Below the pieces are notes generated by a model. The model was not told the origin of the DNA, did not search any database, and was given only the letters and a program-made list of their open reading frames with translations. This document shows, one piece after another, positions 14,960-22,181 of a stretch of 22,784 nt of DNA. A program made the translations under genes and the position numbers. How positions within the stretch are numbered: the stretch's first letter is position 1; each line of letters starts with the position of its first letter. This DNA is from an uncultured Oscillospiraceae bacterium (GTDB taxonomy: Bacteria > Bacillota > Clostridia > Oscillospirales > Oscillospiraceae): positions 1 to 22,784 of the forward strand of contig CAAEDD010000102.1 in assembly GCA_900754515.1 (NCBI GenBank), read 5' to 3'.

Positions 14960-16672
14960 TCAGTTGTCCTCCTTTATTTTCCGGCTGGTGCCGAAATACT
15001 TTATGAACAGGTTCATCAGCACCACGGCGCCATAGGTTATTATAATAAGTATTGTGGCAAAGGCGCAGGCCAGGCTGTAGGAGCCCTTTTCCGCAAACTC
15101 ATTTATCTGCACCGTGATGAGCAGGAACTGGGGCGTCACCAACAATATGATGGCGGAAATTGCAGTTATACTGCGCACGAAGGCAGTGACCAGTCCGGAG
15201 AGGAAGGAGTCCTTTATAAGGGGCAGGGTCACGGTCATAAAGACCTTGAAACTGTCGGCCCCCATGTCGTAGGCGGATTCCTCTATGGACTTGTCTATCT
15301 GCTGCAAGGCGGATATTCCGCTTCGGGTACCGGTGGGCAGAGAACGCACCACAAACACTATTATGAGTATGAGGCCCGTGCCGTAAATTCCCTGGAGAAA
15401 TCCGGTGTGGAACACACCGCTGGCAAAGCCCCGTATGTATCCAACGCCCAGCACCGTGCCGGGCACTGCCATTGCCAGCATGGACACGGCTTCAATAAAG
15501 CCCTTTGCCTTGAACTTCCGCTTTACCACCAGGTAGGATATTATCATGCTAAGCAGGGCTGTTATTGGCGCCGCAATAAAAGAGAGCAGGAAGGAGTCGG
15601 TAAAGGCCTGGAAACCGTGATAGCGGGTGAAAATAAGGCCGAACCACTTTCCGGTCAGTGGGAAGAACTTATAGCCCCAGGTGGGGAAGAAGGAACCTAT
15701 GGGCACGCAGATATACATCATGATGACAAAGCAGGCGGCCAGGGAGCAGAGTATTGTAAGGGGTATTTTCACGCTTCTGTCCTCTATGAGCATCCTGCCT
15801 CTGGAAGCTTTTCCGGTAAGGGTGGCGGCGGTTTTTGCCTCCAGGTAATATTTCTGCACCGCAAACATCAGAAGGGTTATGCACAGCAGCACCACGGCCA
15901 TGGCCGCAGCTCCGGCCTTGTCATAGGCGCCGGTTATCTGAAGGTAAATCGTGGTGGCCAGAGTGTCGTAGGAACCGCCGATTATCATGGGATTTGCAAA
16001 GTCGGCAATTGACTCGATAAAGGTGACCAAAAAGGCGTTGCCAAGGCCCGGAAGCAGCAGGGGGAAGGTGACGCTGGTGAACACCTTCATCCGGGAGGCC
16101 CCCATGTCTCTTGCCGCCTCCTCCAGAGAGGGGTCAATGTTTTTTAAAAGTCCTTTCAGCATCATATAGCACACGGGGAAAAATGTCAGTGTCTGGACCG
16201 TAACTATGCCCCAGTAGCCATAGACGCTGTTGTCGTATATGCCCAGCAGAAAGCGGGTTATTATGCCCGCCTTTCCGAAAAGCATGATCATGGACAGGCT
16301 CAGCACAAAGGGAGGCGAGACTACCGGCAGCATGGACACCACCTTGAACAGCCCGCCCACAAAGCGGTTCATCCGCACATAGACCTCCACATAGGCGAAC
16401 AGAAGCCCAATGAGAGTGGAGAGAATGCCCACGAGAAAGCCCACCTTAAGGGTGTTGGTTATTGCCGTTGTAAAAGTGGGCATCTTGAATATACGCTTGA
16501 ATATATCCAGGGTCAGCCCATTATCTCCATAAAAACTATCCACCAGCAATATTGCCAGAGGGTAGAGAATAAACAAAGTCAGAAATGTTATCAGCAGCAC
16601 TATAGTGGTAACCATGACCGGGTCGGCCATCAGCTTTTTCCTGTCCAGCGCTGCTCCTTGACCTCTTGCCAT
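14960..16672 (-). CDS. ABC transporter 2 permease, fused double-domain (Fe(III)/organophosphate type)
   Basis: 570-residue membrane protein with two binding-protein-dependent permease domains in one chain. EAA loops are LEEAARDMGASRMKVFTSV (183-201) and IEESAYDMGADSFKVFMTV (463-481). About six hydrophobic segments lie on each side of a polar linker (about 275-302, TLTGKASRGRMLIEDRSVK). It is shorter than permease 1 and not obviously its close copy. AAAGGAG lies 7 nt before the ATG. A 114-nt gap with a strong hairpin and a second short stem separates it from its binding protein gene, so its expression is probably lower than that of the binding protein. It pairs with ATPase 2. Substrate is uncertain, from Fe(III) to organophosphates. 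Confidence 0.93.
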   Translation of the reverse strand: MARGQGAALDRKKLMADPVMVTTIVLLITFLTLFILYPLAILLVDSFYGDNGLTLDIFKRIFKMPTFTTAITNTLKVGFLVGILSTLIGLLFAYVEVYVRMNRFVGGLFKVVSMLPVVSPPFVLSLSMIMLFGKAGIITRFLLGIYDNSVYGYWGIVTVQTLTFFPVCYMMLKGLLKNIDPSLEEAARDMGASRMKVFTSVTFPLLLPGLGNAFLVTFIESIADFANPMIIGGSYDTLATTIYLQITGAYDKAGAAAMAVVLLCITLLMFAVQKYYLEAKTAATLTGKASRGRMLIEDRSVKIPLTILCSLAACFVIMMYICVPIGSFFPTWGYKFFPLTGKWFGLIFTRYHGFQAFTDSFLLSFIAAPITALLSMIISYLVVKRKFKAKGFIEAVSMLAMAVPGTVLGVGYIRGFASGVFHTGFLQGIYGTGLILIIVFVVRSLPTGTRSGISALQQIDKSIEESAYDMGADSFKVFMTVTLPLIKDSFLSGLVTAFVRSITAISAIILLVTPQFLLITVQINEFAEKGSYSLACAFATILIIITYGAVVLMNLFIKYFGTSRKIKEDN

Positions 16673-16704
16673 AAAAGCTCTCCTTTCTTTTCCGGACGGG
16701 AGAT

Positions 16705-16721
16705 CGTCCCCATTGGGGACG
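16705..16721 (-). repeat. Short second hairpin in the permease 2 leader
   Basis: CGTCCCC (16705-16711) and GGGGACG (16715-16721) form a 7-bp stem with a 3-nt loop. CGTCC at 16705-16709 can instead pair with GGACG at 16694-16698, which lies just upstream of the permease ribosome site. Two mutually exclusive folds are thus possible; function is unknown. Confidence 0.45.
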
Positions 16722-16724
16722 GCT

Positions 16725-16762
16725 TTTTAAAAAATGGAGGCGGCGACAGCCGCCTCCATTTT
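16725..16762 (-). terminator. Attenuator-like terminator between binding protein 2 and permease 2
   Basis: A perfect 14-bp stem (16731-16744 with 16749-16762), tetraloop, followed on the minus strand by a T-rich TTAAAAAG stretch that continues the T-rich 3' arm. It starts 23 nt after the binding-protein stop and looks stronger than the corresponding element in transporter 1. Confidence 0.8.
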
Positions 16763-16785
16763 GAGACATGCTTTTTGTTGTTTTA

Positions 16786-17880
16786 TTACTCAGTCTGGAA
16801 ACGGTCGTCACCGCCGCCAAGGGCGTTCATAACTTCTTCCACATAGGTGGTAATGTTGGCGGTAGCGTCATCGAAGTCATAGTCCATGACGTTTTCGGGG
16901 TCCAGACCGAACTCGGCGGCCTGCTCGGGCTGCTCGGCATTGTCAATGACCAGGAACTGATAGGAGCCGTTGTCCTTGGCTATGTTCACGCAGTCGGGAG
17001 ACAGAGCATACTCTATCCACAGCTTTGCGGCATTGGGGTGAGCGGCGCCCTTAAAGATGGCGGTTGCGCCGATTTCAAAGGAGGTGCCGGAGCTGGGGAT
17101 TATCAGCTCAATGTTGGTGTAGCCGTTGTCCAGGATCTGGGTAATGCCGTCATGAAGGAAGCCGATGCCTATGACGCACTCACCGGTGCCCACGTTCTTG
17201 GACGGGCCGGAGCCGGATTTGGTATAAACCTGTACATTCTTATCCAGGTCTACCAGATACTGGATGCCTTCATCGTGGCCGTACTTCTGGATCATGGTGT
17301 TGATGACCAGCTTTGCGGTGCCGGCAGTGTTGTAGTTGGACAGCCATATAAGCCCTTTATATTCAGGCTTGAGCAGATCGGGCCAGTCCTGGGGAGCCTC
17401 AAGCTCCATGCGCTCCAGCTCATCCTTATTCACCATAAAGCCCAGAATGCCCTTATAAATGCCGTACCAGCAGCCGTCGGGATGACGGTACATATCACCC
17501 AGCAGGTGGGAGGCGTTTTCGGCCTCATAGGGCTCCAGCAGGCCCTCGGCAGCCACCACGTTGTAGGGGTCGGTAGTGCCGCCGAACCAAACGTCGGCGG
17601 AGGGATTGCCGTTCTCTTCCTCTATCTTTGCCTGGACCTCACCGGTGGACAGGCGCTGATACTGGGTCTTGATGCCGTAGAGTTCCTCAAACTTCGCGCA
17701 GGCGGCAGCCAGATACTCCTCTTCGCAGGAGCCGTAGACCACCAGCTCGCCCTCAGCCTGGGCCAGTGACACCAGATCGTCGGCGGCGGGTGCCTCCTCA
17801 GCGGCCGGCTCGGAACCGCCGCAGGCGCACAGAGACAGGGCCATCAGCAGAGCAAGCAGCAATGCCAGAAACTTTTTCAT
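16786..17880 (-). CDS. ABC transporter 2 substrate-binding lipoprotein (Fe(III)/AfuA-like)
   Basis: 364-residue extracellular binding lipoprotein. The signal peptide MKKFLALLLALLMALSLCAC has C20 as lipid site, then a short acidic Ala/Glu tether. The fold matches the Fe(III)-type group: GELVVYGSCEEEYLAAACAK, the ligand loop SADVWFGGTTDPYNVVA, LLKPEYKGLIWLSNYNTAGT and GATAIFKGAAHPNAAKLWIE. The loop FGGTTDPY resembles members that bind organic anions more than those with the tandem-Tyr iron site, so iron is not assured. AAGGAGG is 7 nt before the ATG. It is expressed from a near-perfect promoter with a possible repressor palindrome in the spacer. It is similar in type to the sensory lipoprotein at 12765-13763, which may recognise the same ligand class. 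Confidence 0.9.
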   Translation of the reverse strand: MKKFLALLLALLMALSLCACGGSEPAAEEAPAADDLVSLAQAEGELVVYGSCEEEYLAAACAKFEELYGIKTQYQRLSTGEVQAKIEEENGNPSADVWFGGTTDPYNVVAAEGLLEPYEAENASHLLGDMYRHPDGCWYGIYKGILGFMVNKDELERMELEAPQDWPDLLKPEYKGLIWLSNYNTAGTAKLVINTMIQKYGHDEGIQYLVDLDKNVQVYTKSGSGPSKNVGTGECVIGIGFLHDGITQILDNGYTNIELIIPSSGTSFEIGATAIFKGAAHPNAAKLWIEYALSPDCVNIAKDNGSYQFLVIDNAEQPEQAAEFGLDPENVMDYDFDDATANITTYVEEVMNALGGGDDRFQTE

Positions 17881-17916
17881 TTGCTTTCCTCCTTACAGAA
17901 AAATTTTTCGTCCGGG

Positions 17917-17939
17917 TTTCTGTATATAACACACAGAAA
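17917..17939 (-). repeat. Inverted repeat in the leader of binding protein 2
   Basis: TTTCTGT (17917-17923) and ACAGAAA (17933-17939), 7-bp arms with a 9-bp centre, lie between the promoter and the start codon. It could be an operator or a weak leader hairpin. Confidence 0.45.
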
Positions 17940-17961
17940 TTATCCCCGCTATGGTGCATAA

Positions 17962-17990
17962 ATTGTATAACTTTTAATAAAAGCTGTCAA
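17962..17990 (-). promoter_or_regulatory. Near-perfect promoter of transporter 2 with palindrome in the spacer
   Basis: Minus strand: -35 TTGACA (17985-17990, 6 of 6), 17-bp spacer, -10 TACAAT (17962-17967, 5 of 6), giving a leader of about 75 nt. The spacer holds a palindrome with 6-bp arms, CTTTTA and TAAAAG (17971-17983), a classic position for a repressor site. Confidence 0.8.
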
Positions 17991-18210
17991 CGTTCCAGTG
18001 ATCAATTCACAGTTTTCTAATAATTTTATCAGTTTTGCCCGGCATATCCCCACCGCACTGCAAGGCCTTCGCTCTCCTTCAAATCGCAAACCCCTCCCTG
18101 ACTGCACGTCAGGGCAGCAATCGGGATCGCTGAAAATGTTCCGACCGGAGGCAAGTTGCCTCCGGCCGGTTAAAATTCACTATTACACCATTACAGAAAA
18201 AAACTGCATA
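17991..18210. other. Noncoding stretch with two hairpins between glycosyltransferase and transporter 2
   Basis: The gap between the two genes runs from 17881 to 18210. Besides the promoter, it holds two stem-loops: CCCTGAC with GTCAGGG (18096-18102 with 18108-18114, 5-nt loop) and CCGGAGGC with GCCTCCGG (18145-18152 with 18158-18165, 5-nt loop). On the minus strand both lie downstream of the glycosyltransferase, and the second is followed within several bases by ATTTT, so it is the better terminator candidate. No convincing coding frame was seen. Confidence 0.5.
18145..18165 (-). terminator. Candidate terminator of the glycosyltransferase gene
   Basis: An 8-bp perfect GC-rich stem with loop AAGTT, 46 nt after the glycosyltransferase stop. 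The T-run is imperfect and offset on the minus strand. Confidence 0.45.
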
Positions 18211-19581
18211 CTACATGAAGCGCTCAAAATATTGGGCAATGCTCTCCTTGAGCCGCTGCCGTGAACTGTTCATCTCTTCCTTCAGCTCCCTGTATTCCTT
18301 CCTCAGCTCCAGCAGTTTGTTCTTCTGACGCTGCAAGTACTCGTCCCAGGCCTCCATACTGTTGGACATGGCCCGTATAAAATCGTCGCTGGGTCTCTCG
18401 TGCTGGGGATATACTCCTTTGCGGTAGTTTTCAATGACCGTTTCATAGCGACGGCAGGCTTTGTCCACGGCTTCCTCCCAGGATATATAGAGCCGCTGCT
18501 GGGCCTGGGTCCCCACCCGCTTCACTGTCTCAGGACACTGACACAGGGTATCCAGCTTTTCCGCCATGGAGTCGCTGTTTTCCTCTATAAGGAAGCCGGT
18601 CTCCCCGTCCTCCACGTCCTCGGCAGCGCAGCTGCCCTGAATGAGAACGCTGGCCAGGCCGCAGGCCGCAGCTTCCCTCACCACCAGTCCGTTGGTATCG
18701 AAAGTGGAGGGGAAAAGGAAAAGGTTAGCCCGGCAGTACCAAGCCCGTATAAGGTTGCGGTCATGTATAGCGGGGCAGAAAAACACTCTGTCCCCCAGCT
18801 CAAGTTTTCCGCAGTAATCCATTATCTCATCCCGGTCGGTACCGCCGCCCACAAAGACCATGCGGAAATTTCGTCCGCTGTCCGATAGTTTCTTCAAAGC
18901 GTCAAGAATGATGCGTATCCCCTTATACCACATCATGCGCCCCACAAACAGGAACAGAGGAATACCTTCAGGCAGGTCATAGTCCCGGCAGGCCTCCTCT
19001 ATGAGCTTGTCCTCCACCCGTCCCCTGGGAAGGTCAACGCCGTTGGGCATGATTATATAGTCACCCTCATACCCCAGGGAACGCAGGTTTTCTCCGGCTC
19101 CCCGGCTCACGGTCCACACCTCATCGCAGGCGGAGATATTCTCCACCAATATGCGCTTGGCCTCCTCCTGCAGCAGCTTGCTGCTTATAGCCTTGGCTAT
19201 GTCTATATCAAACTTGGTGTGGTAAGTCATCACAAGAGGCACGTCTATTCTCTCCCTGAGCAATCGGGAGAGCAGGGTGGAGCTGACAGGACAGTGGCTG
19301 TGTATTATATCAAAACTCTGGGAGTCAAGATGTCTCTGTATCTCCGGGGAAAAAGGCAGGCCGGCCCGGTATCCCACAAGTTTGGTGGTATCCAGGCTGG
19401 GATAGCGGCAGACGGGAAAGGGGAAAACGGAGTCGTCCGCCTGAGGATTTGAGGGGGTGACCACAGTGGCGGAACCGTAGCTCTCATTTATTATCCTGGC
19501 ATAGTTGGTGACTGCATTGGCCACCCCGTCTATCTCCGGCGGGAAAGAATCGTTCACAAGGCAGACGTTAAGTTTCTCCAT
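18211..19581 (-). CDS. Family 4 glycosyltransferase (GT-B fold)
   Basis: 456-residue probably membrane-associated glycosyltransferase with two Rossmann-like halves. The N-terminal acceptor half starts VCLVNDSFPPEIDGVANAV and holds FDIIHSHCPVSS and MTYHTKFD (119-125). The donor half has PNGVD (179-183), FVGRMMWYKGI, VFVGGGTDR and the nucleotide-sugar motif FDTNGLVVREAAACG (294-308). The usual EX7E motif reads DX7E here (D295, E303), a variant I recall in Clostridia. The last 60 residues are highly charged and probably coiled-coil or amphipathic (KNKLLELRKEYRELKEEM), an extra beyond the core fold. Related enzymes glycosylate diacylglycerol or phosphatidylinositol; acceptor here unknown. It has its own strong promoter, AAGGAGG 8 nt before the ATG, and no clear link to transporter 2. 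Confidence 0.88.
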   Translation of the reverse strand: MEKLNVCLVNDSFPPEIDGVANAVTNYARIINESYGSATVVTPSNPQADDSVFPFPVCRYPSLDTTKLVGYRAGLPFSPEIQRHLDSQSFDIIHSHCPVSSTLLSRLLRERIDVPLVMTYHTKFDIDIAKAISSKLLQEEAKRILVENISACDEVWTVSRGAGENLRSLGYEGDYIIMPNGVDLPRGRVEDKLIEEACRDYDLPEGIPLFLFVGRMMWYKGIRIILDALKKLSDSGRNFRMVFVGGGTDRDEIMDYCGKLELGDRVFFCPAIHDRNLIRAWYCRANLFLFPSTFDTNGLVVREAAACGLASVLIQGSCAAEDVEDGETGFLIEENSDSMAEKLDTLCQCPETVKRVGTQAQQRLYISWEEAVDKACRRYETVIENYRKGVYPQHERPSDDFIRAMSNSMEAWDEYLQRQKNKLLELRKEYRELKEEMNSSRQRLKESIAQYFERFM

Positions 19582-19610
19582 ATCTGTTTCCTCCTTAATG
19601 GTCTGAGTCG

Positions 19611-19639
19611 ATTATAAAGGTATTGCTTGCGGATTTCAA
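19611..19639 (-). promoter_or_regulatory. Promoter of the glycosyltransferase
   Basis: Minus strand: -35 TTGAAA (19634-19639, 5 of 6), 17-bp spacer, -10 TATAAT (19611-19616, 6 of 6), 29 nt upstream of the ATG. Confidence 0.75.
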
Positions 19640-19653
19640 GGCCGTGGGACAGA

Positions 19654-19682
19654 TTGACAATCCCGCCGCCGGGTGTTACCAT
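19654..19682 (+). promoter_or_regulatory. Divergent promoter of the VOC/hydrolase/symporter/deacetylase operon
   Basis: -35 TTGACA (19654-19659, 6 of 6), 17-bp spacer, -10 TACCAT (19677-19682, 4 of 6). Its -35 is only 14 bp from the divergent -35 of the glycosyltransferase, so one bound regulator could affect both. A TATAAA at 19685-19690 is too far from the -35. Confidence 0.5.
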
Positions 19683-19757
19683 CATATAAACTGTTCCGTA
19701 ACGGTCCGGCCATTTTCTGTTCCGGGCTATATAACAACACACAGGAGGACAATTTTC

Positions 19758-20123
19758 ATGTTTAGATTCAACCACTTCAATTTTAATGTATTGGATTTGG
19801 AGCGCAGCCTGAAATTCTATGATGAGGCCCTGGGGCTTAAGCCCGTGCGGGAAAAAATCGCTCAGGACGGAAGCTATAAGCTGGTATTTCTTGGCGACGG
19901 GGAAAGCGATTTTTCTCTGGAGCTGACCTGGCTCAGGGACAGGGACAAGGCTTACGATCTGGGCGAGGGTGAATTTCACCTGGCCTTTACCGCCGAGGAT
20001 ATGGAAGCTGCCCACGCAAAGCACAAGGCCATGGGCTGCATCTGCTTTGAAAACACCGCCATGGGCGTGTATTTCATTGAAGACCCGGACGGTTACTGGA
20101 TAGAGATAGTTAGGAAGAAATAA
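19758..20123 (+). CDS. VOC-family metalloenzyme, glyoxalase I-like
   Basis: 121-residue cytoplasmic protein of the vicinal-oxygen-chelate fold, two beta-alpha-beta-beta-beta modules. Putative metal ligands are H6 (RFNHFNFNV), E55 (SLELTW), H74 (EFHLAFTAED) and E116 (YWIEIVRKK), a His-Glu-His-Glu set at spacing very close to E. coli glyoxalase I (H5, E56, H74, E122). Lactoylglutathione lyase-type detoxification of methylglyoxal-thiol adducts is therefore plausible. Clostridia usually lack glutathione, so another thiol or another substrate may be used. AGGAGG at 19743-19748 lies 9 nt before this ATG; the open frame extends 45 codons further upstream through the promoter, which is not coding. 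It is first in a plus-strand operon. Confidence 0.88.
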   Translation: MFRFNHFNFNVLDLERSLKFYDEALGLKPVREKIAQDGSYKLVFLGDGESDFSLELTWLRDRDKAYDLGEGEFHLAFTAEDMEAAHAKHKAMGCICFENTAMGVYFIEDPDGYWIEIVRKK

Positions 20124-20156
20124 GCTTATCTTAACACTGAAAAGGAGAGGACAGCC

Positions 20157-20693
20157 ATGCAGGATATACTTATAGTAGTGGATATGCAGAATGACTTCAT
20201 TGACGGCACTCTGGGCACCAAAGAGGCCGTGGCCATAGTGCCCAGGGTAAAAGAGAAGATAGCATCCTTCAGCGGTCCGGTTATCTTCACACGGGATACC
20301 CACCCGGAAAATTACATGGAAACCCAGGAGGGGAAAAACCTTCCGGTGCCCCACTGCATAAAGGGTACTGAGGGCTGGCAGATACGCCCGGAACTGGACA
20401 GACTGCGGAAAACAGAGCCCGTGGACAAGCCGGGCTTCGGCTCCGTGGAGCTGGGGCGGATGCTGCTGGATATGAACGAAAAAGAGCCCATCGCCTCCGT
20501 CACCCTCATCGGTCTTTGCACCGACGTTTGCGTTATTTCCAACGCATTGATAATCAAGGCTTTTCTGCCGGAGGTGCCTGTAAGAGTGGACGCCGCCTGC
20601 TGCGCCGGTATAAGCCCGGAGAGCCATGACAACGCTCTTTCCGCCATGGCCATGTGTCAGGTGGAGATACTGAGGGATCAGGGGGAGACTTAA
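20157..20693 (+). CDS. Cysteine hydrolase, nicotinamidase/isochorismatase family
   Basis: 178-residue cytoplasmic amidohydrolase. The catalytic triad is D9 (VVDMQNDF), K91 (VDKPGFGS) and nucleophile C125 (GLCTDVCVISNAL). A nicotinamidase-like metal site is suggested by D47 and H49 (TRDTHPENY) and H66 (PHCIKGTEGW); the second histidine usual after DxH in PncA is not evident. This close match favours nicotinamidase-like deamidation (nicotinamide to nicotinate, NAD salvage) over isochorismatase. Some homologues hydrolyse other amides such as ureidoacrylate or N-carbamoyl compounds. AAAGGAGAGG lies just upstream of the ATG, 33 nt after the VOC gene. Its stop is directly followed by the symporter ATG with no gap, so the two are probably coupled and the amide may be what the symporter imports. 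Confidence 0.87.
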   Translation: MQDILIVVDMQNDFIDGTLGTKEAVAIVPRVKEKIASFSGPVIFTRDTHPENYMETQEGKNLPVPHCIKGTEGWQIRPELDRLRKTEPVDKPGFGSVELGRMLLDMNEKEPIASVTLIGLCTDVCVISNALIIKAFLPEVPVRVDAACCAGISPESHDNALSAMAMCQVEILRDQGET

Positions 20694-22181
20694 ATGGAAG
20701 ATCTTAAGCTGAGAAAGAAGAACCTGATAATGTTCCCCCTGGGCACCGTTGGCAGGGACATGGTTTACAACCTATTCACCAGTCAGCTGCTCACCTTTGT
20801 GCTCTTTACCCGTTACCTCACCGCCGCACAGCTCACGGCAATCACCGCCATAATGGTGGCCGCCCGCGTCTTCGATGCCCTCAACGACCCCATCATGGGA
20901 AACATCATAGAGCGCACCCGCACTCGCTACGGCAAGTTCAAGCCCTGGATGGTAATCGGCATCCTCTCCACCTCCGTGGTGGTGTATCTCATGTTCAATG
21001 TGAAGCTCCAGGGCTGGGCCTTCGTATGGTTCTTCGGTGTGATGTATTTCATGTACTCCATAACCTATACCATGCACGATATATCCTACTGGGGCATGAT
21101 ACCGGCCCTCAGTTCCGATGCCAATGCACGCAACCAGTTCACCGCCCGCACTACCCTCTTTGCCGGCATCGGCAGCACCTCCGCCTCCATTCTCATCCCC
21201 ATGCTCACCGCAGGCGCCCTCACCATTGGCGGCAGCGCCTCGGTGGCCTACGGACGCATCGCCTTGGTCGTGGCTATTCTGGCGCCGCTGTTCATGTGCT
21301 TTCCCCTCTTCGGCGCCAGGGAGCGCAGGGACGACATGGAGCAAAAAGCTCCCCCTATCAGCATAAAGAAGATATTCACCACCATCTTCTCCAACGACCA
21401 GCTGCCGTGGATATCCCTCATTTTCCTTATCCAGCAGCTGGGCAATAACCTGGTTCTGGGCGGCATTGGCTCCACTTACATATACTTTGAGTTCGGCTAC
21501 ACAGGCGGCCTCTATTCCCTGTTCACCACCGTTGGCATGTCCGCCACCGCCTTTCTCATGATATTCTACCCCGCCATATCCCGGCACATTACCAGGAAAA
21601 AACTTATGGGCCTTATGATGCTTATATCCTCCGTAGGCTACGTGCTCATGTTCCTGCCCGGTCTGCTGCTGCCCTCGGGCACGGTGAAATTCGTCTTCAT
21701 CGTCATAGGCTACATGCTCTCCAACTTCGGCCAGTATTGCTACTACCTTATTATGATGATATCCATTATCAACACCGTTGAGTACAACGAGTACAAGACC
21801 GGTTCCCGGGACGAGGCAATTATCGCCTCCCTGCGCCCCTTCATCACCAAGTTCAGCTCCGCCCTGGTGGTTGCCGTTACCTCTTTCACCTATATCATTC
21901 TTGGTGTCACGGACTTCACCAACCGCATTTCCACGCTGGAGCAGAGCTGCACTCAGGGCCTCATTACCGAATCCGACAAGCTCAGTCAGATAGCTCAGGT
22001 TCTTCAAGGCGTCCAGTCTGTTCAGAGTGCCGGTCTGCTTATCGCCATGACCCTCCTCCCCTGGCTGCTGATGTTCCTGTCCTACATTCTCTACAAGAGG
22101 CATTACAAGCTGGACGAGGATGAATACGAGCACATATGCTCCCAGATAGAGGAGCGCAAGAAAGCCGGTGCGGCAGTATGA
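20694..22181 (+). CDS. GPH-type cation:sugar symporter (MFS, MelB-like)
   Basis: 495-residue membrane transporter of the glycoside-pentoside-hexuronide:cation symporter family. About 12 hydrophobic segments are visible. Family signatures are FPLGTVGRDMVYNLF at the N-terminus, the first-loop region RVFDALNDPIMGNIIERT (aspartates like the MelB cation site), RYGKFKPWMVIG, and TYTMHDISYWGMIPALSSD; the mid-loop (about 205-230) is charged. The C-terminal extension is soluble and acidic (KLDEDEYEHICSQIEERKK). The ATG directly follows the hydrolase stop (TAAATG), and its own stop overlaps the deacetylase ATG (ATGA), so it is in the centre of a coupled trio. Substrates in the family are mostly glycosides with Na+ or H+; identity here cannot be told. 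Confidence 0.92.
   Translation: MEDLKLRKKNLIMFPLGTVGRDMVYNLFTSQLLTFVLFTRYLTAAQLTAITAIMVAARVFDALNDPIMGNIIERTRTRYGKFKPWMVIGILSTSVVVYLMFNVKLQGWAFVWFFGVMYFMYSITYTMHDISYWGMIPALSSDANARNQFTARTTLFAGIGSTSASILIPMLTAGALTIGGSASVAYGRIALVVAILAPLFMCFPLFGARERRDDMEQKAPPISIKKIFTTIFSNDQLPWISLIFLIQQLGNNLVLGGIGSTYIYFEFGYTGGLYSLFTTVGMSATAFLMIFYPAISRHITRKKLMGLMMLISSVGYVLMFLPGLLLPSGTVKFVFIVIGYMLSNFGQYCYYLIMMISIINTVEYNEYKTGSRDEAIIASLRPFITKFSSALVVAVTSFTYIILGVTDFTNRISTLEQSCTQGLITESDKLSQIAQVLQGVQSVQSAGLLIAMTLLPWLLMFLSYILYKRHYKLDEDEYEHICSQIEERKKAGAAV

Noticed and set aside
14867..16012. A 381-codon plus-strand open frame opposite permease 2 and the start of ATPase 2
   Set aside because: Crosses two real genes in antisense and is Gly/His/Tyr-rich without domains.
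8884..17880. Mobile element or recent tandem duplication explaining two transporters
   Set aside because: No transposase, integrase, long direct repeat or att-like repeat was seen, and gene order and sequence differ between the two.
19623..19757. N-terminal extension of the VOC protein by 45 codons
   Set aside because: It would run through the divergent promoter, and AGGAGG is ideally spaced from the ATG at 19758, where family homology begins.
20772..22133. A 453-codon open frame on the minus strand opposite the symporter
   Set aside because: It lies wholly antisense to a clear GPH symporter, is rich in Gly/His/Glu with no domain, and reflects codon bias of the real gene.
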